From Streptomyces tateyamensis (GTDB taxonomy: Bacteria; Actinomycetota; Actinomycetes; Streptomycetales; Streptomycetaceae): a stretch of DNA of 64,000 bases. Shown in pieces: positions 10,578-18,961 of the stretch; the first letter of the stretch is position 1, and every line of letters starts with the position of its first letter. The notes under the pieces are model-generated. The model was given only the letters and a program-made list of their open reading frames with translations, was not told where the DNA came from and searched no databases. Both the position numbers and the translations under genes were made by a program. The stretch covers positions 1 through 64,000 of the forward strand of contig NZ_PYBW01000025.1 of NCBI RefSeq assembly GCF_003205575.1, given 5' to 3'.

Positions 10578-11162
10578 ATGACCACTCAGGACCGCCTGAT
10601 CGAGAGCACCCGGACCCTGCTCTGGGAGCGCGGCTACGTCGGCACCAGCCCCAAGGCGATCCAGCAGCTCGCCGGGGTGGGCCAGGGCAGCATGTACCAC
10701 CACTTCACCGGCAAGCCCGACCTCGCGCTGGCCGCGATCACCCGCACCGCCGAGGAGCGCCGGGCCCAGGCCGAGGCCCAGCTCGGCGGCCCGGGCACGG
10801 CGGTGGAGCGGATCACCGCCTACCTGCGCCGCGAGCGCGAGGTGCTCAGGGGCTGCCCGGTCGGCCGCCTCACCCAGGATCCCGACGTGATGGCGGACCC
10901 GGCCCTGCGGCGCCCGGTGGAGCAGATGTTCGCCTGGCTGCGCGAGCGACTGGCCGGCATCCTCGCCGAGGGCCTGACCGCCGGCGAACTGCGCCCGGTG
11001 CTGGACCCGGCCGCCACCGCCGCCACCGTGGTCGCCACCCTCCAGGGCGGCTACGTCCTGGCCCGCGCCGCCGCCGCGACGGGACCCTTCGACCAGGCGA
11101 TCGACGGCCTGCTCGGCCTGCTCACGGCCGCCGCCACGTCCGCACCCGGCTCCGCCGCCTGA
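10578..11162 (+). CDS. TetR/AcrR-family transcriptional regulator
   Basis: 194 aa. Residues 3-50 form the TetR DNA-binding domain, with the recognition helix region GVGQGSMYHHFTGKPDLA. The C-terminal part contains the TetR_C segment with CPVGRLTQDPDVMADPALRRPVEQMF, typical of the YxaF/LmrA-like subgroup that controls efflux or detoxification genes. The divergent neighbour is a tRNA, and no obvious structural target lies next to it, so it may be mainly autoregulatory or act elsewhere. A hairpin terminator follows 5 nt after the stop. Confidence 0.9.
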   Translation: MTTQDRLIESTRTLLWERGYVGTSPKAIQQLAGVGQGSMYHHFTGKPDLALAAITRTAEERRAQAEAQLGGPGTAVERITAYLRREREVLRGCPVGRLTQDPDVMADPALRRPVEQMFAWLRERLAGILAEGLTAGELRPVLDPAATAATVVATLQGGYVLARAAAATGPFDQAIDGLLGLLTAAATSAPGSAA

Positions 11163-11167
11163 CATGA

Positions 11168-11197
11168 GGCCGGGGCACCCGGTGGGGTGCCCCGGCC
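11168..11197 (+). terminator. Terminator of the TetR gene
   Basis: A perfect 13-bp GC stem (GGCCGGGGCACCC and complement) with a GGTG loop just after the TetR stop. It also lies 8 nt beyond the stop of the convergent micro-ORF at 11206-11283, so it can end both transcripts. Confidence 0.85.
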
Positions 11198-11205
11198 TGG
11201 GGGGT

Positions 11206-11283
11206 TCAGCACTGCGGACGGCGTCCGTGGTTCGCGCCGCGCCTGGCGCGGGCCTTCTTCTTCCGACGGCGCTTCGACGACAT
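11206..11283 (-). CDS. bL37-like small ribosomal protein (25 aa)
   Basis: A 26-codon frame too short for most gene finders. The product MSSKRRRKKKARARRGANHG plus RRPQC is extremely basic and ends in an ANHG(R/K)RP motif that I recognise from the actinobacterial large-subunit protein bL37 found in mycobacterial ribosome structures. It has one of the best ribosome-binding sites in the window (GAGGAGA, 6-7 nt before the ATG) and a hairpin terminator directly behind it. The basic N-terminus fits burial in rRNA. The assignment to bL37 rests on recalled similarity; the coding status is well supported. Confidence 0.8.
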   Translation of the reverse strand: MSSKRRRKKKARARRGANHGRRPQC

Positions 11284-11420
11284 GGACTTCTCCTCTCGCG
11301 GGTCCACCCCCCGGCCCTCCCCACCGTTCCACAGCTGCGCCGGGGCGGCGCGCCGGGCGTGGTCGGCGGGTGGTGAGGTACGGTCGCGCGAAACGGGGGC
11401 CAGGCGGAACGGAGCAGGAC

Positions 11421-12641
11421 GTGGGACAGGTCGGAGCGCGGGCGGTGCGGCAGTTGCGCCGACTGGCGGGCTGGGTGTGGCGGCCCGAGCGGCGCTGGCA
11501 CGCGGTCGCCGTCGACGTGCTGCTGGTGATCCCCGCCACCCTGGACGCGCTGCTGAACTTCCCGCCGCCGCGCGACTGGCACTTCTGGGTCTCGCTCGGC
11601 GCGGCCGCCGTCCTGCTGCTGCGCCGCCGCTTCCCGCGGACCGTGCTGCTGCTCACCCTGCCGGGCCTCTACGCGGGCAGCGCGATGATCGCCTCGATGG
11701 TGGCCGCCTACACCGTCTCCCGCACCAGCCGGCCGAACTGGCAGAAGGCGACGGCGGCGCTGGCGGTGGTGATCGGCAGCTTCATACCGTGGCCGGTCAC
11801 CGACTTCGCCAAGGAGAGCGCCAGCGACATCACCCAGCACCTGATCTACGCGGCGGTGCTCGGCAGCGGCCCGGTGGTGCTCGGCCTGCTGGCCCAGACC
11901 CGGCTCGACCTGTCGGCCCGGATCGCCGAGCTCGCGGTGCTGCGCGACCACGAGCGGGCGTTGTACGCCAAGACCGTGCTGGCCGAGGAGCGGGCCCGGA
12001 TCGCCCGCGAGATGCACGACGTGGTCTCGCACCAGGCCGGGCTGATCGCGGTGCAGGCCGGCGCGCTCCAGGTGACCACCCGGGATCCGCAGACCCGGGA
12101 GACCGCGGCCACCCTGCGCGGGTTGGCGGTGGCCACCCTGGAGGAGCTGCGTTCGATGATCCTGGTGCTGCGGGCGGCCGGCGCCGGGCCCACCGAGCTG
12201 GTGCCGCAGCCCCGGCTGGCCGACCTGGCCCGACTGGTGGCCGCGGCCGAGGTGCACGCCACGCTGCGGATCGAGGGGCTGGCCGAGCGGGCGCTGCCCG
12301 AACCGGTGGAGCGGGCCGCCTACCGCACCGTGCAGGAGGCGCTGACCAACGTGCGCAAGCACGCGCCGGGCGCGCCGACCGAGGTCGCGGTCCGGATCGA
12401 GCCGGACTGCCTGCGGGTCTCGGTGCGCAACGAGGCGCCGGACGGCGGTGAGTCGGCCCCCGGTCTGCCGGGCGGGCAGCACGGGCTGATCGGCTTGCGG
12501 GAGCGGGCCACCCTGCTCGGCGGGACGATCAACGCCCAGGCGGTGGCGGACGGCGGCTTCCTGGTCCAGCTCTGGCTGCCGCTGGCCGACCCCGCCGCCG
12601 ACCGACTGCCGGGCGCCACGGCCGGCGGGGTGCTCGGCTGA
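11421..12641 (+). CDS. NarL/DesK-type sensor histidine kinase, orphan
   Basis: 406 aa from a GTG preceded by GGAGCAGG. The N-terminal ~140 residues form about four to five membrane helices without a large extracellular sensor domain. The HisKA_3 dimerisation/phosphoacceptor motif REMHDVVSHQ (His about residue 199) and the HATPase domain with N-box VQEALTNVRKHAPGA (about 304) and G-box GQHGLIGLRERATLLGG (about 353) are intact. Such kinases normally sit beside a LuxR-type response regulator; none is present on either side here, so the partner is encoded elsewhere. Confidence 0.92.
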   Translation: MGQVGARAVRQLRRLAGWVWRPERRWHAVAVDVLLVIPATLDALLNFPPPRDWHFWVSLGAAAVLLLRRRFPRTVLLLTLPGLYAGSAMIASMVAAYTVSRTSRPNWQKATAALAVVIGSFIPWPVTDFAKESASDITQHLIYAAVLGSGPVVLGLLAQTRLDLSARIAELAVLRDHERALYAKTVLAEERARIAREMHDVVSHQAGLIAVQAGALQVTTRDPQTRETAATLRGLAVATLEELRSMILVLRAAGAGPTELVPQPRLADLARLVAAAEVHATLRIEGLAERALPEPVERAAYRTVQEALTNVRKHAPGAPTEVAVRIEPDCLRVSVRNEAPDGGESAPGLPGGQHGLIGLRERATLLGGTINAQAVADGGFLVQLWLPLADPAADRLPGATAGGVLG

Positions 12642-12710
12642 CCCCGGATCAGCTCACCGCGCGACCCGGCCGGCAGCTCGGCGTCAGTACCGTCCAGCGA
12701 GATGGCCCCT

Positions 12711-12745
12711 TTCACGCCTGTCCTAATAACTGGCAGAATGCCCCG
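12711..12745 (+). promoter_or_regulatory. Putative leaderless promoter of the EamA gene
   Basis: TTCACG (12711-12716), a 17-bp spacer and CAGAAT (12734-12739) place the transcription start at or next to the ATG at 12746. There is no ribosome-binding site, which fits a leaderless mRNA. Confidence 0.45.
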
Positions 12746-13753
12746 ATGCACACCTCCTCGGCCGGGTCCAGACCGGCGTGGCGCAGCCTCGGGCTGGTAC
12801 TCGCCCTGGTCTCCGCGCTCTCCTTCGGCGGTTCCGGGACCGCGGCCAAGCCCCTGATCGAGGCCGGCCTCTCGCCGCTGCACGTGGTCTGGCTGCGGGC
12901 CACCGGCGCCGCGCTGGTACTGCTGCCGTTGGCCTGGAAGCACCGGGCGATCGTGCGCGAGCGGCCGGGGCTGCTGCTCGGCTTCGGGCTGCTGGGGGTG
13001 GCCGGGGTGCAGGCCTGCTACTTCGCCGCGATCTCCCGGATCCCGGTCGGGGTGGCGCTGCTGATCGAGTACCTGGGCCCTCTGCTGCTGCTCGGCTACG
13101 TGCGGTTCGTGCAGCGCAAGCCGGTCAGCCGGGGCGCCGCGGTCGGGGCCGCGCTGGCGAGCGCCGGGCTGGTCTGCGTGGTGGAGGCCTGGCACGGCCT
13201 CGGCTTCGACGCCCTCGGGGTGCTGTTCGCGCTGGCCGCGGCCTGCTGCCAGGTGGGCTACTTCGTGCTGGCCGACGCGGGCAGCCGCGGCGACCGGCCG
13301 GCCGATCCGCTCGGGGTCAGTGCGTACGGCCTGCTGATCGGGGCGCTGGCGCTGACCGCGCTCACCCGGCCCTGGCAGGGCCGCTGGTCGGTGCTGAGCG
13401 GCCAGGTGACGCTGGCTCACCACCAGGTGCCGGCGCTGCTGCCGGCGGCCTGGATGATCCTGGTCGCCACGGTGCTGGCCTACCTGACCGGGGTGGTCTC
13501 GGTGCGGCACCTGTCGCCGCCGGTGGCGGGGGTGGTGGCCAACATCGAGGCGGTGGTCGCCACCGTGCTCGCCTGGGTGCTGCTGGGCGAGCACCTGGGC
13601 ACCCCGCAGCTGCTCGGCGGCCTGCTGGTGCTGCTGGGCGCCTGCGCGGCCCAGGCCACCAGGCCGGCCGCCCGCAAGGGCGCCGCGGACCTGCCCGGCG
13701 CCGTCGAGGCGGTGCCCGCGCAGACCCCCGTGCCGGATCCCGCCCACCGCTGA
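12746..13753 (+). CDS. EamA/DMT-family transporter (RhaT-like)
   Basis: 335 aa with ten predicted membrane helices arranged as two EamA repeats (about residues 14-145 and 160-300), for example SALSFGGSGTAAKPLIEAG in the first and GVVSVRHLSPPVAGVVANIEAVVATVLAW in the second. Drug/metabolite superfamily members usually export amino acids, purines or small metabolites by proton antiport; the substrate cannot be told here. The C-terminus is a 30-residue cytoplasmic tail. The gene converges on chorismate mutase with only 15 bp between the stops. Confidence 0.9.
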   Translation: MHTSSAGSRPAWRSLGLVLALVSALSFGGSGTAAKPLIEAGLSPLHVVWLRATGAALVLLPLAWKHRAIVRERPGLLLGFGLLGVAGVQACYFAAISRIPVGVALLIEYLGPLLLLGYVRFVQRKPVSRGAAVGAALASAGLVCVVEAWHGLGFDALGVLFALAAACCQVGYFVLADAGSRGDRPADPLGVSAYGLLIGALALTALTRPWQGRWSVLSGQVTLAHHQVPALLPAAWMILVATVLAYLTGVVSVRHLSPPVAGVVANIEAVVATVLAWVLLGEHLGTPQLLGGLLVLLGACAAQATRPAARKGAADLPGAVEAVPAQTPVPDPAHR

Positions 13754-13768
13754 CCGGGCATCACCGAC

Positions 13769-14095
13769 CTACTTGGTGTCGTTGGCGATCGCCTCGTGGT
13801 GGCGGATGACTTCAGCGATGATGAAGTTGAGGAACTTCTCCGCGAACACCGGGTCCAGGTGGGCCCCCGCCGCGAGCTCGCGCAGGCGCTTGATCTGGTC
13901 GCGCTCGCGGGCCGGGTCCGCGGCGGGCAGGCGGTGCTCGGCCTTCAGGGTGCCGACCCGCTGGGTGGCCTTGAAGCGCTCGGCCAGCATGTGCACCACC
14001 GCGGCGTCGATGTTGTCGATGCTCTGGCGCAGGGCCGCGAGCTCGGCCCGCACCTCGGGGGCCACCTCGTCGAGGTTGGTGTGCTGCTGGGTCAT
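13769..14095 (-). CDS. aroQ: Chorismate mutase, AroQ class
   Basis: 108 aa from the ATG at 14095 (GGAG about 11 nt upstream); the longer frame starting at 14119 has no ribosome-binding site. It is a single all-helical AroQ domain: the first helix carries LRQSIDNIDAAVVHMLAERF with the substrate-binding Arg, followed by the second helix with K(A/R)xxxLPxADPxRE and the C-terminal helix FLNFIIAEVIRHHE. The enzyme converts chorismate to prephenate, the branch point to phenylalanine and tyrosine. Free-standing AroQ of this length is usual in actinobacteria. Confidence 0.93.
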   Translation of the reverse strand: MTQQHTNLDEVAPEVRAELAALRQSIDNIDAAVVHMLAERFKATQRVGTLKAEHRLPAADPARERDQIKRLRELAAGAHLDPVFAEKFLNFIIAEVIRHHEAIANDTK

Positions 14096-14344
14096 GCGTA
14101 TCCGCTCCGCTCCGGTCATCGCGCGGCCAGGTGGTCTGCCCGGGGCGCGGGCCGGGCAAATCTAACAGGCCGACCGTGCTGGGCTCGCCCCGTTCGAGCC
14201 TCGCGTCCAGCATCCGGACAGGACACTGTCCGCCACCCTCCGGTTGCGCACCGTGGCGAGCCGCCCGATCCTGACCGCATCCGCCGTAGCTTGACACCCT
14301 CAGGCCGGCGCCCCGTGCCGTCAGTCCTGGAAAGGCCCTGCCCG

Positions 14345-15112
14345 ATGCCCGTGCGCGACTCCTACCCCGACGGCGCCCCCTGCTGGGTCGACCTCACCAC
14401 CGCCGATCCGCTCGGCGCCCAGGACTTCTACGGGCCGATCCTCGGCTGGGAGTTCCAGGAACTCGGGGCGGACTACAACGGCTACACCATGTGCCTGAGC
14501 GAGGGCCGCCCGGCGGCGGCGCTGATGCCGCCGCCGGCCGGCGGCGAGAAGCTCCCGGCCGCCTGGAACGTGTACCTGGCCGCGGCCGACCTGGACGCGG
14601 TGTACGACCGGGTCACCCGGGCGGGCGGCACCGCCGTCTTCGGTCCGCACCGGGTGCCCGGCGCCGGCCGGCTGGCCTTCGCCTACGACCCGGCCGGCGC
14701 CGCCTTCGGCCTCTGGCAGCCGGCCGGCCACGCGGGCGCGGCGGTCTACGGGGAGCCGGGCGCGATGTGCTGGCACGAGCTGACCACCCCGGAGGCCGAG
14801 CCGGCCGACGCCTTCTTCGCCGAGCTCTTCCCCTACCAGCAGAAGCAGATCGGCGACGGCCGCTCCTTCGACTACACCGCCTGGTCGCTGCCCGGCCCGC
14901 AGGATCTTCCGGTCTGCGGCCGCTACCGCACCCAGGTGGTCCGCCCGTACTGGGCGAGCTACTTCGCCGTGGTGGACGCCGACCACGCGGCCGAGCAGGT
15001 CCAGGGGCTGGGCGGCCGGGTGCTGCGCGAGCCGTTCGACTCCCCGTACGGCCGGGTGGTGCCGTGCGCCGACCCGGCGGGCGCCCTGGTGACCTTCTGT
15101 CAACTCCCGTAG
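14345..15112 (+). CDS. Two-domain VOC (glyoxalase/bleomycin-resistance fold) protein
   Basis: 255 aa made of two VOC modules: residues 1-125 (PCWVDLTTADPLGAQDFYG to AFGLWQPAGH) and 130-255 (MCWHELTTPEAEPADAFFAEL to ALVTFCQLP). The tandem arrangement forms the usual paired beta-alpha-beta-beta-beta cavity in one chain. Streptomyces paralogues are often annotated as hydroxylases, but no reaction is established. The ATG at 14345 follows AAAGG. OsmC starts 60 bp downstream on the same strand, so co-transcription is possible. Confidence 0.87.
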   Translation: MPVRDSYPDGAPCWVDLTTADPLGAQDFYGPILGWEFQELGADYNGYTMCLSEGRPAAALMPPPAGGEKLPAAWNVYLAAADLDAVYDRVTRAGGTAVFGPHRVPGAGRLAFAYDPAGAAFGLWQPAGHAGAAVYGEPGAMCWHELTTPEAEPADAFFAELFPYQQKQIGDGRSFDYTAWSLPGPQDLPVCGRYRTQVVRPYWASYFAVVDADHAAEQVQGLGGRVLREPFDSPYGRVVPCADPAGALVTFCQLP

Positions 15113-15172
15113 CCCCACGTGTCATAGGCTGGCCCCGGCGTGACCGCACCCGAACCGCTGGAGGTACCGATC

Positions 15173-15598
15173 ATGGCAACCATTCGTACCGCGCACACCG
15201 TCTGGGAGGGCGAGCTCATCAAGGGCTCGGGCACCGTGACCTTCGACTCCTCCGGGATGCCGGAGCAGCCGGTCTCCTGGGCCTCCCGGGCGGAGCAGGC
15301 CAACGGCAAGACCAGCCCGGAGGAGCTGATCGCCGGCGCCCACTCGGCCTGCTTCTCGATGGCCCTGTCGCACGCCCTGACCGGCGCCGGCAACCCCCCG
15401 ACCCGGCTGGAGACCAAGGCCGACGTCACCTTCCAGCCGGGTGAGGGCATCACCGGGATCCACCTGACGGTGCGTGGCGAGGTCCCCGGCCTCGACGCGG
15501 ACGGGTTCCAGGTGGCCGCCGAGGACGCCAAGAAGAACTGCCCGGTGAGCCAGGCCCTGACCGGCACCACCATCACGCTCACGGCCGAGCTCGCCTGA
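15173..15598 (+). CDS. OsmC-family peroxiredoxin
   Basis: 141 aa from the ATG at 15173, preceded by GGAGGT; a longer frame from 15140 has no such site. The N-terminal strands with GSGTVTFDSSGMPEQPVSW and the helix LIAGAHSACFSMALSHAL carry the first conserved Cys, and the second sits in AKKNCPVSQALTG. In OsmC/Ohr enzymes these two cysteines reduce organic hydroperoxides using lipoyl or thiol partners. A strong terminator follows 19 bp after the stop. Confidence 0.92.
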   Translation: MATIRTAHTVWEGELIKGSGTVTFDSSGMPEQPVSWASRAEQANGKTSPEELIAGAHSACFSMALSHALTGAGNPPTRLETKADVTFQPGEGITGIHLTVRGEVPGLDADGFQVAAEDAKKNCPVSQALTGTTITLTAELA

Positions 15599-15616
15599 CC
15601 GGCAGCCGCCCCGCGT

Positions 15617-15656
15617 ACGCCCCCGGCGCACTCGACACAGTGCGCGCCGGGGGCGT
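15617..15656 (+). terminator. Terminator after osmC
   Basis: Inverted repeat ACGCCCCCGGCGC-ACT with its complement (two extra bases in the right arm), 16 bp of pairing and a short loop, starting 18 nt after the OsmC stop. Confidence 0.8.
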
Positions 15657-15829
15657 TCCACACTCCGCCGACGGCTGCCTCGAAATCCGAGGAATCGCCC
15701 GGGCGGCTGTGGTCCGTTCTTCACGGCGCGCCCTATGATCGGCCGCAGTGCGCTGTTTTGACGGCCAGTCACCGCTGACCGCGGCCGCGGCGCAGCTGGA
15801 GCGTCATCAGCTGAGGACGGGAGCTTGCC

Positions 15830-17779
15830 GTGCGAGGCCGGAACGAGGGGGCCGACGCACACCGCCAGGGCGTGCGCCAGGAGGATCCACCGCCCTACGG
15901 CAAACCGGTCCCGATCCATCTGCCACCGCCCCCCTCGCACTGCCCCAACTGCGCCTACCCGCTGCCCGCGAGCCTGACCCCGGACGCCGACGAACTGCTC
16001 GCCGCGCTGCGCGCCAGCGAGTCCCGGTTCCGGGCCGCCTTCGCCGACGCCGGCATCGGCATGCTGCTGATCGACCCCGACGACCACGTGATCGAGGCCA
16101 ACCCGGCCTTCGCCGCGCTGCTCGGGCGGGAGCCGCAGGAGCTGGCCGGCCTGCACATCCACGAGGTGATCGAGCCGGAGGAGGGCCCGCGCCGGCTGTA
16201 CCGCGAGCTGGTCGCCGGGCTCCGCGACCGGGTCCGGGTGGAGAAGCGGCTGCGGCACCGCGAAGGGCTTGAGGTGTGGAGCAGCGTGACCCTCTCCCTG
16301 GTCCGCGACGCGGAGGGGCTGCCGTTCTACACCCTGGCGATGTTCGAGGACGTCACCGAGCGCCGCCGGCTCGGCGACCGGCTCGCCTACCAGGCGCTGC
16401 ACGACCCGCTCACCAGGCTGCCCAACCGCGCCCTCTTCTTCGAGCGGCTGAACGCGGCCTGCGCCCCCGGCCGCGAGGGCGCCGGGCAGCTCGGCGAGCG
16501 CCGGGTCGGCATCTGCTACCTGGACCTGGACGGCTTCGCCGCGATCAACGACACCCTGGGCCACCACATCGGGGACCAGCTGCTGACCGCGGTGGCGGCC
16601 CGGTTGGAGCGGCGCTTCGGCGGCATCGGCGACCGGCTGGTGGCCCGCATGGGCGGCGACGAGTTCGCCGTGCTGGTCCCCGACAGCGAGGGCAGCGAAC
16701 AGCTCACCGCGCTGGCCGGGCAGCTGCTGGCCGTGCTGGAGCGCCCGTTCGACGTGTCCGGGCACCGGCTCGCGGTGACCGCCAGCGTCGGCGTGGTGGA
16801 GCGCCCGGTGGCCGGCACCACCCCGAACGACCTGGTCAAGGACGCCGACGCGACCCTCTACTGGTCCAAGTCGGACGGCCGGGCCCGCTGGACCTTGTAC
16901 GACCGCGACCGCGGCGCCCACCAGCTGACCCGCCGCCTGCTCACCACCGCCCTGCGCCCGGCGCTGGAGCGCGGCGAGTTCACCGTGGAGTACCAGCCGC
17001 TGGTGGGCCTCGCCGACGGGACGGTGCACGGCGCCGAGGCGCTGGTGCGCTGGCGGCACCCGCGGTTCGGCACCCTCTCGCCGGACCGGTTCATCCCGCT
17101 GGCCGAGGAGTCCGGCGCGATCGTGCCGCTCGGCAAGTGGGTGCTGGAGGAGTCCTGCCGGCAGGCCCGCGGCTGGCTGGCCGAGTTCCCGGACACCGAG
17201 GCCTTCGTCAGCGTCAACCTGGCGGCCCGTCAGATCTGGGACTCCGACGTGGTGGCGGACGTAGCCCAGGTGCTGGACCGCACCGGGCTGCCGGCCCGGC
17301 TGCTCCAGCTGGAGCTGACCGAGTCGGCGGTGCTCGGGCCGGGCGGGCGGCCGCTGCAGGCGCTGCAGGCGCTGGCCGACATGGGGGTGCGGATCGCCAT
17401 CGACGACTTCGGCACCGGCTACTCCAACCTGGCCTACCTGTCCCGGCTGCCGGTGCACGCGCTGAAGCTGGACGGCACCTTCATCGAGGGCTTCCGCGAC
17501 CCGGCCCCGATCGGGCGGCCCGAACCGCGCTCGCGGCGCAGCGAGGCGGACGAGCAGATCGTCGGCGCGATGGTGCGGCTCGCCCACGACCTGGGCCTGA
17601 CCGTGACGGCCGAGGGGATCGAGAGCGCGGCCCAGGCCGAGCGGCTGCGGCTGACCGGCTGCGACACGGCCCAGGGCTGGTTCTTCGCCCGCCCCGGCGA
17701 GGCGGCCCTGGTCGCCGCCATGCTGCGCGAGGGCCGGGTCCACCCGCCCGACGCGCAGTGGTCCCCGGCCGCCCGCTGA
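15830..17779 (+). CDS. PAS-GGDEF-EAL cyclic-di-GMP turnover protein
   Basis: 649 aa from a GTG with GGGAG 6 nt upstream. Order: a Pro-rich N-terminus with a CPNC pair (about residues 37-44), PAS domain (about 62-178), GGDEF diguanylate cyclase domain with intact MGGDEF motif (about 273-278) and EAL phosphodiesterase domain starting EALVRW (about 402) with DDFGTGYSNLAYL and the later EGIE motif preserved. Both catalytic motifs look intact, so it could make and degrade c-di-GMP. There are no membrane helices. In Streptomyces such proteins (CdgA-like) tune the BldD-c-di-GMP switch of sporulation; whether this is the CdgA orthologue is not shown. Confidence 0.92.
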   Translation: MRGRNEGADAHRQGVRQEDPPPYGKPVPIHLPPPPSHCPNCAYPLPASLTPDADELLAALRASESRFRAAFADAGIGMLLIDPDDHVIEANPAFAALLGREPQELAGLHIHEVIEPEEGPRRLYRELVAGLRDRVRVEKRLRHREGLEVWSSVTLSLVRDAEGLPFYTLAMFEDVTERRRLGDRLAYQALHDPLTRLPNRALFFERLNAACAPGREGAGQLGERRVGICYLDLDGFAAINDTLGHHIGDQLLTAVAARLERRFGGIGDRLVARMGGDEFAVLVPDSEGSEQLTALAGQLLAVLERPFDVSGHRLAVTASVGVVERPVAGTTPNDLVKDADATLYWSKSDGRARWTLYDRDRGAHQLTRRLLTTALRPALERGEFTVEYQPLVGLADGTVHGAEALVRWRHPRFGTLSPDRFIPLAEESGAIVPLGKWVLEESCRQARGWLAEFPDTEAFVSVNLAARQIWDSDVVADVAQVLDRTGLPARLLQLELTESAVLGPGGRPLQALQALADMGVRIAIDDFGTGYSNLAYLSRLPVHALKLDGTFIEGFRDPAPIGRPEPRSRRSEADEQIVGAMVRLAHDLGLTVTAEGIESAAQAERLRLTGCDTAQGWFFARPGEAALVAAMLREGRVHPPDAQWSPAAR

Positions 17780-17797
17780 CCCCGCCGCCGGCGGGAT

Positions 17798-18868
17798 TCA
17801 GCCGTGCAGGCCGTAGGCCTCGGCGATCAGGCCGTAGGAGGTGAGGCGGGCCTGGTGGCCGTGGATGTGGGAGGTCACCATCAGCTCGTCGGCGCCGGTG
17901 CGCTTGCGCAGCTCCTCCAGGCCGTCGGCGACCTGGCCCGGGCTGCCCAGCACCACGTTGGCCAGCCAGGAGTCCAGGAACTCGGCCTCGGCGGGGCTGT
18001 ACGGGTAGTCGGCCGCCTCCTGCGGGGTGGGGATCGGCCCGGGGCGGCCCTGGCGCAGCCGCAGCATGCCGAGCCCGGCCGAGGCGGCCAGGTACCGGGC
18101 TGCCTCGGCGCCGCCCTCGGGCACCGCGACCGCGCTCACCCCGATCAGCGCATAAGGCTCGTCCAGCACCGCGGAGGGCACGAAGTAGCGGCGGTACAGC
18201 TCCAGCGCGGGCACCGTGTTGGCCGCGCTGAAGTGGTGCGCGAAGGCGAACGGCAGCCCCAGCCGCCCCGCCAGCCGGGCGCTGAAGCCGGAGGAGCCGA
18301 GCAGCCAGATCGGCGGCCGGTGCTCCCCGTGCGGCACCGCGCTCAGCTTGGCGTAGGGGTGCCCGTCCGGGAAGTCGGCGTCCAGGAAGTGCAGCAGCTC
18401 GGCCAGCAGCCTGGGGAAGTCATCGGCCTCGTCGCTGCTGCCGCGGCGCAGTGCGGCGGCGGTGGCCGGGTCGGTGCCGGGCGCGCGGCCCAGGCCCAGG
18501 TCGATCCGCCCCGGGTGCAGCGCCTCCAGCAGGCCGAACTGCTCGGCGATGGCCAGCGGCGCGTGGTTGGGCAGCATCACCCCGCCCGAGCCCAGCCGCA
18601 GCGTGCTGGTGTGCGCGCCCAGGTGGGCGAGCAGCACCGCCGGGACCGAGCTGGCCACCCCGGGCATCCCGTGGTGCTCGGCGACCCAGAACCGGTGGTA
18701 CCCCCACTGCTCGGCGTGCCGGGCCAGCTCGGTGGTGGCGGCGAGGGCCTCGGCCGGGGTGTGCCCGGCGCCGACGGTGGCCAGGTCCAGGATCGACAGC
18801 GGGGCCGGCGCGCCGCCCCGGGCCGTGCCCCTCACTTCACTGCCGGTCTGCCCGTCCGCACCGCTCAT
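17798..18868 (-). CDS. LLM-class flavin-dependent oxidoreductase (luciferase-like)
   Basis: 356 aa; GGAAGG precedes the ATG. A bacterial luciferase-type TIM barrel starts after a 25-residue flexible N-terminus (LSILDLATVGAGHTPAEAL). The segments WGYHRFWVAEHHGMPGVASS and RIDLGLGRAPG are hallmarks of the MsnO8-type subgroup that uses reduced FMN from a partner reductase. Substrate unknown. It is divergent from the exporter at 18962 with 93 bp between, so the two may be co-regulated. Confidence 0.9.
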   Translation of the reverse strand: MSGADGQTGSEVRGTARGGAPAPLSILDLATVGAGHTPAEALAATTELARHAEQWGYHRFWVAEHHGMPGVASSVPAVLLAHLGAHTSTLRLGSGGVMLPNHAPLAIAEQFGLLEALHPGRIDLGLGRAPGTDPATAAALRRGSSDEADDFPRLLAELLHFLDADFPDGHPYAKLSAVPHGEHRPPIWLLGSSGFSARLAGRLGLPFAFAHHFSAANTVPALELYRRYFVPSAVLDEPYALIGVSAVAVPEGGAEAARYLAASAGLGMLRLRQGRPGPIPTPQEAADYPYSPAEAEFLDSWLANVVLGSPGQVADGLEELRKRTGADELMVTSHIHGHQARLTSYGLIAEAYGLHG

Positions 18869-18961
18869 CGCTTCGCCTTCCGCTGGTCACTCGTGCTCCG
18901 CAGCACCACAACAGGGGCCCGGTCTGGACTGTTCCCGCCCGACACCCCTTACCGTGGTGCG

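Noticed and set aside
14215..14232. CGGACAG/CTGTCCG inverted repeat upstream of chorismate mutase
   Set aside because: Short, at about 120 bp from the start and without supporting promoter elements; may be chance in GC-rich DNA.
18920..18935. GGTCTGGACT as a possible DasR site between the LLM and MFS genes
   Set aside because: Only half of the palindrome matches and there is no link to amino-sugar metabolism.
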